Part shown: one piece after another, positions 34,817 through 42,335 of the stretch | Layout of the letters: every line of letters starts with the position of its first letter | How positions within the stretch are numbered: position 1 is the stretch's first letter | Origin: Desulfuromonas sp. | Lineage (GTDB): Bacteria; Desulfobacterota; Desulfuromonadia; Desulfuromonadales; BM501 | DNA: 43,535 nt | Direction of reading: 5' to 3' | NCBI RefSeq assembly: GCF_002868845.1 | Contig: NZ_PKUB01000013.1 | Location: 1 to 43,535, forward strand | Made by a program: the position numbers and the translations under genes | The notes under the pieces: generated by a model | The model's database searches: none | What the model saw: the letters and a program-made list of their open reading frames with translations, nothing else | What the model was told of the DNA's origin: nothing

Positions 34817-34858
34817 GTACTTATCACCTCATACTGTTGATGCATGTTTTGGTTCATG

Positions 34859-34890
34859 CAAAAAATTATGCGACCCATGAAAGGGGTCGC
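34859..34890 (-). terminator. Intrinsic terminator after the GGDEF gene
   Basis: GCGACCC / GGGTCGC stem with a 7-base loop (34870-34890), followed leftward by ATAATTTTTTG. It separates the diguanylate cyclase gene from hisS. Confidence 0.8.
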
Positions 34891-34967
34891 CAAAGTCGTT
34901 GCCGCGGGGAAGGAAGGGCCCGGGCCCGTCGAAGGTCGGACCGGCCGGGCGCTTCCGTTGAGCGGTT

Positions 34968-36338
34968 CTATTCTGTGATCTCCCTGGCGCCACGGGTGAC
35001 GTTGCGGACTTTCTTTCCGAAGTACATCGCCCGGTCGGCCAGGTCGATGATCGCTTCCTTGTCCTTGGCGTCCTCCGGGAAGGTGGCATAGCCGACGGTT
35101 GCGGTCAGCGAGTAGTTGACCTGGTTGGGGGCGCGGAAGGTGTGTCCCTCGATGGTTTTGCGGATTCTTTCGGCCACCAGCAAAGCCCCCTGCGAGTCGG
35201 TGCCGACCAGGAGCGCGGTGAATTCGTCCCCGCCGTACCGGAACAGAAGGTCGACATCGCGGACGCTTTTGCGCAGCAGCTTGGCAACCTCTCGCAGGGT
35301 GTTGCTGCCGACCAGGTGGCCGTGGGTGTCGTTGATGTTTTTGAAGTGGTCCAGGTCAATGAAGACAAGGGAGAAGGGAACGCCGTAGCGTTTGGCCCGG
35401 CGGATTTCCTGGTCCAGGGCCATTTCCAGGTACCGGTAGTTGTAGAGCCCGGTCAAATCGTCGGTGTACATGAGCTGCCGAGCCCCGTCGTAACGAAAGG
35501 CATTCTCGAAGGCGAGTGCGGCCTGCTGGGCGAGAAACTCAATGCTCTTCATGGGGAAGGGATCGGGAAACGCCCCGCCCGGGGCGTTGATCAGGACCAG
35601 GGCACCCTTGATGCTGTTCTGGCTCCTCAGGGGGAAAATGCAGAGGCGGTCGATTGCCTTCGGCCAGTGCCGGGTCGGATCCAGATCCTCCCCGTCGAGG
35701 AGGTGCGGGCCTTCCAGGTCCTTGAGGAAAGGCCGCAGGGTCCGGGCCAGGAGCATGGCCTGAGTCTCTTTGAGGCCGACGGTTCCCATCAGCCTCGATA
35801 CTTTGCTGCGGTTCAGCAGGAATGCGAAGCCGCGGCCGCCTCCGAGTTCCTGGAGGAGAAGCTCGACGGCCACCGGGAGAAGCTTTTCGATTTCAAGCTG
35901 GGAGACGATGTGGGGTCCGCGTTCAAAGAGGCGAACCTGATCCTTGAGTTGGGAATTCTCGGTCTCCAGGCGCCGCTTGTCCAGGCAGAGATTCACCAGG
36001 TGGCGCAACTCGCCGGGATCGAATGGCTTTATCAGGTAGTCGCGGGCCCCGTTCTTGAGGGCTTGAATGGCCGACTCCACGGTAGCGTGCCCGGTCGCCA
36101 GGATCACTTCGGGGGGGGAGGGCAGGGCCCGGGCCTGGCGCAGGACATCAAGGCCATCGACCTCGGGCATGACCAGGTCGGCGAGGACCACGTCGACCCC
36201 TCCCAGCCGGAGTCGGTCGAGAGCATCAGCACCGGAGGCGACGGTTTCTACATGGTGACCATCGTCTTTCAGCTGGTCGGCGTAGAGGCGGCGAAAGAAC
36301 AGCTCATCATCCACAACCAGTATGGTTGGTTTTTCCAC
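34968..36338 (-). CDS. Response regulator diguanylate cyclase, REC-GAF-like-GGDEF
   Basis: About 456 residues. The receiver domain (TILVVDDELFFRRLYADQL) has the phospho-acceptor Asp in VVLADLVMPEVDG and the conserved Lys in YLIKPF. A central 150-residue sensor-like region of GAF type follows. The C-terminal GGDEF domain is catalytically complete (RYGGDEFTALL), with the inhibitory I-site RDVD exactly five residues before it, and the DDLTGLYNYRYL start. It should make c-di-GMP from two GTP when phosphorylated, with product inhibition. GTG 36338 is chosen because GGAGG stands 5 bases before it; GTG 36350 is in frame but lacks a ribosome site. No kinase gene is adjacent. It adds to the HD-GYP and PilZ proteins in the window. 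Confidence 0.9.
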   Translation of the reverse strand: MEKPTILVVDDELFFRRLYADQLKDDGHHVETVASGADALDRLRLGGVDVVLADLVMPEVDGLDVLRQARALPSPPEVILATGHATVESAIQALKNGARDYLIKPFDPGELRHLVNLCLDKRRLETENSQLKDQVRLFERGPHIVSQLEIEKLLPVAVELLLQELGGGRGFAFLLNRSKVSRLMGTVGLKETQAMLLARTLRPFLKDLEGPHLLDGEDLDPTRHWPKAIDRLCIFPLRSQNSIKGALVLINAPGGAFPDPFPMKSIEFLAQQAALAFENAFRYDGARQLMYTDDLTGLYNYRYLEMALDQEIRRAKRYGVPFSLVFIDLDHFKNINDTHGHLVGSNTLREVAKLLRKSVRDVDLLFRYGGDEFTALLVGTDSQGALLVAERIRKTIEGHTFRAPNQVNYSLTATVGYATFPEDAKDKEAIIDLADRAMYFGKKVRNVTRGAREITE

Positions 36339-36391
36339 TCCGACCTCCACCTCGTGAGAAGATTAAAACCTAGCAAGATCCCGTGGTTCTG

Positions 36392-38749
36392 TCAACGGAA
36401 AAGCCCCCTGACCCAGTGCTCGGCCTTCCAACCCTTCCCCTCTGTGGTGAACCTCAGGCTTCCGTCCTGGTCGGTTCGGTGAAGGGGGACTCTTCGTTGC
36501 CGCAGGTAATCGACCACCGTCCGGTGGGGCAGCCCATGGGGGTTGCCGGCGCCGACCGACACGAAGGCCAGATCGGGACTGAAACGTTTCACCAGGAGTT
36601 GGGGCGAGGAGCCGCGGCTGCCGTGGTGGGGAAGTTTGAGCAGAGTGACCGGTCCGGGCGGCGGCGCGCCCAGCAGCTGGGCGACCCCTTTCGTCTCCAG
36701 GTCGCCGGTCAGGAGTACGCCGTCCGCTCCCTTCCGGCAATACACGACCAGGGAGCGGTCGTTGAGATCCTTTCCGCTCTGCTCGGGGACGAAAATGGCG
36801 TTGGTCGTCAAGTCCGTTCGTTCCAGAGTGGTCCATCCCGGGGGCAGGCAGCGGGCGGGGATCTTACGATCGGCCAGCGCGTACTGCAGGGAAGGGTGGA
36901 GGTCCGAAACCGGAAGAGGCGACCAGAACTCCCCGACCGGAAAGTGCTCCAGAATATGAATAAAACCTTTGCGATGGTCGGGATGGTCGTGGGTGAGGAC
37001 GACTGCCTTCAGGGCATGGATGCCGGAACGGCCCAGGGCTGGCGCCACGAGGCGCTGGCCCACGTCGAAGGTGTCGCTGTAGAGACCGCCGCCGTCCACC
37101 AGGTAATGGGTTTGGCCTCCATGGGAAAGCAGGAATGCGTCGCCCTGGCCGACGCCCAGGGCCGTGACTCGCAAGGCGTCGCTCTGGCCGCCCGGCCAGA
37201 GAAGGATCGCCGCCGCAAGGGACAGCATCCAACGAGCCGGCCAGCCCCGGGGACCCGGAGACGGCATGAGCAGGGCGCCGGTTAATAAGAGGAGGGCGGC
37301 TGTTTCGCCGGGGGAGGGATAGTGGACCCACCCGCCAAGGCCTGGAAGGTTTACGATTCGCTCGGCTGCGGCGAGGACGGCATCGATCGTCAAGGCGCAG
37401 CCCCGGAAGAGCGCCGCCGCTCCGTCGGGCCACCAGGGCAGGAGAAGGGCTCCTGCCAGGCCGATCGGAACGGCCGCGAAACCGACCGCCGGGACGGCCG
37501 CCAGATTTGAGAGCAGGCCCGCCGGAGCGGCCATGTGAAAGTGCCAGAGGACGATCGGGGCGGTGGCCACGGTGGCCGCCGCCGTGCTCATGAACAGAAG
37601 AAGCGGCGGGCGCAGGGGCGAAGGGAGGGGGGCGGTCCAAAGGCGCCAGCGGGGCAGGAGAGAGAGTATGCCCAGGACCCCGGCGAAGGAGAGCTGCCAG
37701 GCCGGCTCGAAGAGGGCCAGGGGGTCGAGAAGCAGGAATCCGAAGGCGGTCGCGGCGAGCATCTTCACGGGCGGGGTGCGGCGCGACCAGAGCAGCAGCA
37801 ACGCACCTGCCAGGCCCATCAGAAAGGCCCGGCGGGTGGCGAGGGCTCCCCCGCTCAGGAGCAGGTAGGCCAGCAGGGCGGGGGCCAGGAGGGCGGGGAG
37901 AACCCGCCCGGGCGGCCACCGAAGCAGCAGGCCTGTCGATCGGCGGTACAGGGCCCGGGCCGTGACATAAAGGAGAAGGGCGATCAGGCCGAGATGCAGC
38001 CCCGATATGGCGAAGAGGTGGGAGAGACCGGCCCGGGCCAGCAGGTCCCTTTGGGCCGGGGATATGCCGCCCTTGTCGCCGAGGACCAGGGCCTTGACCA
38101 GCGGAGCCGTACCGGGGTTCACGCTTCGGGCGATGAAAGCGCCGATTTCGGAGCGTTGTCGCTCCAGTTTCAGGCCGAACCCTCCGTCAGGGGCCGGTCC
38201 GAGGGAGACGACCTCCTCGCCGGTGGGGACGAAGGCGGTTGCGAAGATGCCCTGGCGGGCGAGATGCCGGGGGAAATCGAATTCGCCGGGGGTGCCGAAA
38301 AGCCTTGGGGCCCGCAGGCGTGTGCGAAGCCGGACCACGTCGCCCGGGCTGGCATGCCGGGGGCCCGTGTCGACGTAGAGACGAATCCGGCCCCGGACCG
38401 GGGCGGCGATACCGTCGAAGATGACCCGGTCCGCCTCCAGGTCTGCGCTCCAGCGCTCCCCGGGCCGCTGGGAGATCCGGAGTACCCGGGCCTGGAGGGT
38501 CAGCTTCTCCGGGTTGATGAAGGCCCTTACGTGGCCCGTACCGGAAGGAGGGTCGAGGTGGAGGTGGTAAAGAGAGGCTCCCAGGGTCCAGAGGAGGGCC
38601 GAAAGGAGCAGAAGGGACAGGGGGCGTCTGCGCGCCAGGTACCAGGTGAGTGCCAACAGGGGGGGGACGAACCAGGGAGGCGGGGTCTGAAGATAGGGAG
38701 CGCAGGCCAGGCCGAGAGCCAGGGCGAGCAACAGGGCCGGAAGGCCCAT
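36392..38749 (-). CDS. comEC: ComEC/Rec2 family DNA uptake channel with metallo-beta-lactamase domain
   Basis: A 785-residue inner-membrane protein. About 60-180 is the OB-fold DUF4131 region (LTLQARVLRISQRPGERWSADLEADRVIF). The ComEC/Rec2 competence core follows with ten or so hydrophobic segments; ISGLHLGLIALLLYV near 248 is the family signature. The C-terminal metallo-beta-lactamase-like domain (about 525-785) has VGQGDAFLLSHGGQTHYLVDGG, the metal motif LTHDHPDHRKG and LLTGDLE, KLPHHGSRGSSP, so the nuclease site looks active. The family carries single-stranded DNA across the inner membrane during natural transformation. A comEA-like gene is not near. The start at 38749 has no strong ribosome site and is uncertain. 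Confidence 0.93.
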   Translation of the reverse strand: MGLPALLLALALGLACAPYLQTPPPWFVPPLLALTWYLARRRPLSLLLLSALLWTLGASLYHLHLDPPSGTGHVRAFINPEKLTLQARVLRISQRPGERWSADLEADRVIFDGIAAPVRGRIRLYVDTGPRHASPGDVVRLRTRLRAPRLFGTPGEFDFPRHLARQGIFATAFVPTGEEVVSLGPAPDGGFGLKLERQRSEIGAFIARSVNPGTAPLVKALVLGDKGGISPAQRDLLARAGLSHLFAISGLHLGLIALLLYVTARALYRRSTGLLLRWPPGRVLPALLAPALLAYLLLSGGALATRRAFLMGLAGALLLLWSRRTPPVKMLAATAFGFLLLDPLALFEPAWQLSFAGVLGILSLLPRWRLWTAPLPSPLRPPLLLFMSTAAATVATAPIVLWHFHMAAPAGLLSNLAAVPAVGFAAVPIGLAGALLLPWWPDGAAALFRGCALTIDAVLAAAERIVNLPGLGGWVHYPSPGETAALLLLTGALLMPSPGPRGWPARWMLSLAAAILLWPGGQSDALRVTALGVGQGDAFLLSHGGQTHYLVDGGGLYSDTFDVGQRLVAPALGRSGIHALKAVVLTHDHPDHRKGFIHILEHFPVGEFWSPLPVSDLHPSLQYALADRKIPARCLPPGWTTLERTDLTTNAIFVPEQSGKDLNDRSLVVYCRKGADGVLLTGDLETKGVAQLLGAPPPGPVTLLKLPHHGSRGSSPQLLVKRFSPDLAFVSVGAGNPHGLPHRTVVDYLRQRRVPLHRTDQDGSLRFTTEGKGWKAEHWVRGLFR

Positions 38750-38903
38750 GGTTCAGGGGAAGGCCGGGACGCATCCCGGCTTGCCGCCGAGGACCGGGGC
38801 CTGAAAGGGGTCATGAGGGGCTCCCCGGTACGCCCGGCAGGGGTATGTCTGGGCCATTGTCCGCCTCCCGGAAAAGCTGATTCCTGAGGCAGATTAGCAC
38901 AAG
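38750..38903. other. Non-coding stretch upstream of comEC
   Basis: Contains short GC inverted repeats (for example GCCGGGA / TCCCGGC near 38762-38780) and no T tract. I see no promoter that I would defend. Confidence 0.4.
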
Positions 38904-39098
38904 CTAAGAAGCTTGCCAAGCCTTTGCCGGGTGAGCGCTGCACTGTTGGCGGTTTCTGCGCCCGGCCTCTTTGAGGGTGGGGGGACGGGCCCCGGGGCGG
39001 GTTCGCGGGGTCCGCTTCGAGCGTTTTTGTTCGGACGGAGGAAGCAGGCGACTGAGTCCTGCACCAAGAAAACCGACGAGCATGAAGAATTCGAACAC
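38904..39098 (-). CDS. Possible small single-span membrane protein
   Basis: A 64-codon frame starting at GTG 39098 with GGGGAGG 5 bases upstream. The N-terminus VFEFFMLVGFLGAGLSRLL is one hydrophobic helix, followed by a strongly basic tail (EQKRSKRTPRTRPGARPP). The ribosome site and the clean hydrophobic-then-basic plan argue for a gene; there is no homology I can name and the tail is of low complexity, so it may be chance. It sits between the HDOD gene and comEC, all leftward. Confidence 0.35.
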   Translation of the reverse strand: MFEFFMLVGFLGAGLSRLLPPSEQKRSKRTPRTRPGARPPTLKEAGRRNRQQCSAHPAKAWQAS

Positions 39099-39206
39099 GA
39101 TCACCTCCCCTGTTGTGGTGAGGGAAGGATACGGGAGGGGTGCGACAGAATATGTCACAGGTGGGCCGGCAGTCCGGGCCGGGTCCGGATCAGCGAAGGG
39201 GCGGTC

Positions 39207-40058
39207 TCAGGCGTTGACGGCCTCATCCGCCATGAAGGTGTCTTCGAGCATGATTTCCAGTTCGGCGAGGAGGATCTCGTTGCTGGTGAGAATCTGGGCC
39301 TCGGAGCAGGCCCCCAGAATGATCTCCGGATCGTGGCACAGTCCCAGACCCATTTTGTGACAGGCCCGATTGGCAAGTCGCACGATGGTAAGCAGCACGT
39401 TATTGGTGTCGAACGCCTCGGCCTGATGGTTCTGGATCACGTCGGTGTAAATCTCGGGCATGTTCCAGTGGCTCATGAGCCGGGTCCCGTGCTCGATGTG
39501 GAGGTTGTCGAGAATCTCAGTGACAAGCGCGTCGGAAAGGGGCGTCGCCGGCTCGGTGGTCGCCACCTCCTCCAGGACCTTGAGCAGGAAAAGCTTGCCG
39601 ATGTCGTGCATAAGGCCGCCGAGGAAAGCCTCGGCTTTGAGTTCCGCGGATCCTGTCTTCATGGCCAGCCACTGAGCAGCCTTGGCGCAGCCCAGGGCGT
39701 GGCGCCACAGCTCCTCCATGTAGCCCTGGATGAGGGGGATCTCGGAGCGGTAGGTCTTCTTCTGGGTTTCGAGCATCACCAGGTTGGCGGCCTCTCTGGT
39801 GCCGAGGCGGACCACTGCGTCGCGCAGGGTGACGGCCTTCTTGAGTCCGCTGTAAAAGCTCGAGTTGGCTTCCCGCAGCAGTCGGCTTGCCAGGGCCTGG
39901 TCTTCGGCGATGAGCCGGGTGGCCTGCTCGATGTCGAAGTCATCGCGGGCGACCATCTGCTGCAGTTCCAGGGCGACGCGATGAAAGATCGGCAGGTTCA
40001 GTTGTTCGGAGACCAGCCGCTCTTCGAAAATGTCCATCAGGGATTTGCTTTGAGTCAT
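39207..40058 (-). CDS. HDOD domain signalling protein
   Basis: A 283-residue soluble protein made mostly of one HDOD domain. ALELQQMVARDDFDIEQATRLIAEDQALASRLLREANSSFYSG is the typical start, and FLGGLMHDIGKLFLLKVL retains the HD-like pair although HDOD proteins as a group lack a complete metal site. The family acts in signal transduction and in Geobacter relatives is common beside motility and c-di-GMP genes. It starts 2 bases after the stop of the ATPase gene on the same strand, so the pair is almost surely one operon. Function otherwise unknown. Confidence 0.88.
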   Translation of the reverse strand: MTQSKSLMDIFEERLVSEQLNLPIFHRVALELQQMVARDDFDIEQATRLIAEDQALASRLLREANSSFYSGLKKAVTLRDAVVRLGTREAANLVMLETQKKTYRSEIPLIQGYMEELWRHALGCAKAAQWLAMKTGSAELKAEAFLGGLMHDIGKLFLLKVLEEVATTEPATPLSDALVTEILDNLHIEHGTRLMSHWNMPEIYTDVIQNHQAEAFDTNNVLLTIVRLANRACHKMGLGLCHDPEIILGACSEAQILTSNEILLAELEIMLEDTFMADEAVNA

Positions 40059-40060
40059 GT

Positions 40061-42001
40061 CTACATTCCTAACAGTCGCTTGATCTCGTTAAGGGGACGG
40101 GGCTCGTTGATCCGGGGCAGAAGGCGCAGCACGTCCTGCAGGGAGACCTGGCCCTCGGCGGCCTTGACCAGGCCGTCTTCAAACAGGCTGACCAGTCCGC
40201 TGGTCTCAATGCTGAGGCGGCGGATTTCCGAGGAGGGCTTTCTCTGCAGGACGGCATCCCTGACAGGCTCGTTGAGAATCAGCAGTTCGAAGGCCCCGAT
40301 CCGCCCCCGGTTCCCGGTAAAGGCGCAGGCCGAACAGCCTTTGCCGATGCGGAAATTGCATCCCGCCAGGTCTTCCTGGCGATAGCCGATGCGGCGCAAT
40401 TCGCTCATGGTCGGCTGGTAGGGCTCGGAGCACTGCGGGCAGACCTTGCGCAGCAGGCGCTGGGCCAGGACCCCGATGATCGTGGAGGCGATGAGGAAGG
40501 GCTGAATGTCCATGTTCATCAGGCGCAGAAGGGCCCCGATGGAGTCTTCGGTGTGGAAGGTTGTCAGCACCTTGTGGCCGGTGAGTGCGGCCTGAATGGC
40601 CGTCTCCGCCGAAAAGGCGTCGCGCACCTCGCCCAGGACGATGATGTCAGGGTCCTGGCGCACGATGTGGCGCAGGGTCTCTTCGAAGGTCAGCCCGATT
40701 TTCGGATTGATGGAGCACTGAGAGATGCCGTCCACCTGGTATTCGACCGGATCCTCGGCGGTGACGATGCTGGTCTCGGGGTCGTTCAGGTAGTTGACGC
40801 TGCCGTAGAGGGTGGTGGTCTTTCCCGAACCGGTGGGGCCGGTGATGATGAGGATGCCGCTGGGAAAGTCGAGGGTCCTCTCCTGGTAGCGCTCCATGGT
40901 CTTGGGGGGCATGCCGAGATCGTCCAGGCTCAGCAGGGTCTCCTTCTGGCGCAACAGGCGCAGGACGATCTTCTCGCCGTGGATGGTGACGTAGAAGGAG
41001 GCACGCAGGTCGAGAGGCTCGCCCGTGATCGGGCTCTCGTACAGGAACCGGCCGTCCTGGTGGCGCCTTTTCTCGGCGATGTCGGCTTTTGCCAGAACCT
41101 TGAGCCGGGTGCTGATGGGAGAGCACAGGTCGCGGTTGAGATCCTTGTAGTGGACCAGCACCCCGTCGCGCCGGAATCGGATGCGCAGCCGGTCACGCAT
41201 CGGCTCGACGTGGATGTCGCTGATGCCCTCTCGCAGGGCCGCCTCGACCAGGGTGTTGATGATGCAGATGACGGTGCTTTCGTCATAGGCCGCTTCGGCC
41301 GAGCGCAGGCTGCCGCGCTGGAGCAGGTCGATGGTCTCCCGGATCGCCTTGCGGGTTGAAATGGCCGGCTTGATGCGCGGCCCGAAGACCTGCAGGGCGG
41401 TCTCCCGCTCCTTTCGGTCAAGGGGGTCGGCAAAGACCACGATGACCTCTTTGCCGTCTTCGCGGATGGGGAGGAAGTCCTGCTCCTTGAGCCACTTTGG
41501 GGACACCTTGGCGATCAGCTTGCGGTCTATTTCAGCCAGGCTCGGCTGCAGGACCGGCATCCCCAACTGGTAGCTGAGGATCTGGCAGAGCTTCTCCTCC
41601 TCGATGAAGTGCTTCTCCACCAGGATGTCACCGAGCTTTTTCCCCTCTTCCTGATCGCGCTGCATGGAGAGGGCCGCAGACAGGTCGCTCTCCCGGAGAT
41701 GTCCCAGTTCCACCAGGAGGTCTCCGATGCGGAGCTGGATGCGGTTTTTTCGCAGGGCCTGCTGGAGCTGATCGTTGGTCGTGTAGCCGAGCCCCATGAG
41801 AATGTGGACCAGGGGCTTGGCGACGGCCATTTTGGATTGCACCCTGCGGGCATATTGGAGTTGCTCATCGCTGAGCATGCCCTCCCGCTGGAGCAGTTCG
41901 GCGATGACGCCGCCGGGATGCTTTTTGGAGGGGGGAGCTTTAGGGGCAGAGGCAGTCTCGGGGGGGGAGACGTCCTTTGGCGCTGTGTTCGATTCGACCA
42001 T
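40061..42001 (-). CDS. GspE/PilB-type secretion or pilus assembly ATPase
   Basis: A 646-residue ATPase. The N-terminal region carries two MshEN-like repeats (VIAELLQREGMLSDEQLQYARRVQ near 32-55 and LRIGDLLVELGHLRESDLSAALSMQ near 90-115, then LGDILVEKHFIEEEKLCQIL), a fold that in MshE binds c-di-GMP. The ATPase core has Walker A GPTGSGKTTTLYGSVNYL near 386, the Asp box TAEDPVEYQVDGISQ, Walker B DPDIIVLGEVRD and the His box TGHKVLTTFHTEDS. A CPQC...CSAC zinc site follows (about 522-575). It powers type II secretion, type IV pilus or related systems, but no pilus or Gsp gene is adjacent, so it is a stand-alone copy coupled to an HDOD protein. The ATG at 42001 is weakly supported. Confidence 0.9.
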   Translation of the reverse strand: MVESNTAPKDVSPPETASAPKAPPSKKHPGGVIAELLQREGMLSDEQLQYARRVQSKMAVAKPLVHILMGLGYTTNDQLQQALRKNRIQLRIGDLLVELGHLRESDLSAALSMQRDQEEGKKLGDILVEKHFIEEEKLCQILSYQLGMPVLQPSLAEIDRKLIAKVSPKWLKEQDFLPIREDGKEVIVVFADPLDRKERETALQVFGPRIKPAISTRKAIRETIDLLQRGSLRSAEAAYDESTVICIINTLVEAALREGISDIHVEPMRDRLRIRFRRDGVLVHYKDLNRDLCSPISTRLKVLAKADIAEKRRHQDGRFLYESPITGEPLDLRASFYVTIHGEKIVLRLLRQKETLLSLDDLGMPPKTMERYQERTLDFPSGILIITGPTGSGKTTTLYGSVNYLNDPETSIVTAEDPVEYQVDGISQCSINPKIGLTFEETLRHIVRQDPDIIVLGEVRDAFSAETAIQAALTGHKVLTTFHTEDSIGALLRLMNMDIQPFLIASTIIGVLAQRLLRKVCPQCSEPYQPTMSELRRIGYRQEDLAGCNFRIGKGCSACAFTGNRGRIGAFELLILNEPVRDAVLQRKPSSEIRRLSIETSGLVSLFEDGLVKAAEGQVSLQDVLRLLPRINEPRPLNEIKRLLGM

Positions 42002-42204
42002 CGGTATCGGGGCCCTTCCGAATGGAATAACATTTATGGAGGTGCATTCCCGGAGTGTCCACGGATGCCCTGAACTCTTCTTCGGACGGAGGGTGGTTTT
42101 TCTTTAGGGAAAAAGAAGGACAGTCTAAAATAGTGCTATGGCGGGAGGGGGGGGACGGCCCTTCAACACCTTCGGGTTGACGGTCCGGGAGGCCGACTAG
42201 GGCG
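42002..42204. other. Non-coding stretch between divergent ATPase and acnB genes
   Basis: About 200 bases without a gene. It must contain the leftward promoter of the GspE-like gene, but I see no convincing boxes. Together with the acnB promoter region the gap is 334 bases. Confidence 0.4.
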
Positions 42205-42240
42205 TTGACAAGGGGCGGGTAAAACTGTATACAGTATGCA
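42205..42240 (+). promoter_or_regulatory. acnB promoter overlapped by operator palindrome
   Basis: Perfect TTGACA (42205-42210), 17 bases, then TATACA (42228-42233). The -10 box lies inside TGTATACAGTATGCA (42226-42240), a palindrome with one mismatch and nearly the same sequence as the site upstream of icd. A regulator bound here would block polymerase. Confidence 0.7.
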
Positions 42241-42260
42241 AATTTGATTTCCGGAGTTCT

Positions 42261-42275
42261 GGTATACCGGATACC
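42261..42275 (+). promoter_or_regulatory. Second inverted repeat in the acnB leader
   Basis: GGTATACCGGATACC: GGTAT and ATACC arms around a 5-base centre, containing GTATAC again, about 20 bases past the predicted start. It may be a second operator half or a hairpin (CCGG arms flank it at 42251 and 42267). Confidence 0.4.
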
Positions 42276-42335
42276 ATAAAGGTGCGGCATGGGCGTCAGA
42301 CGCCTCTGCCGCAAAATTTTCCTGGAGGAGAGAAA

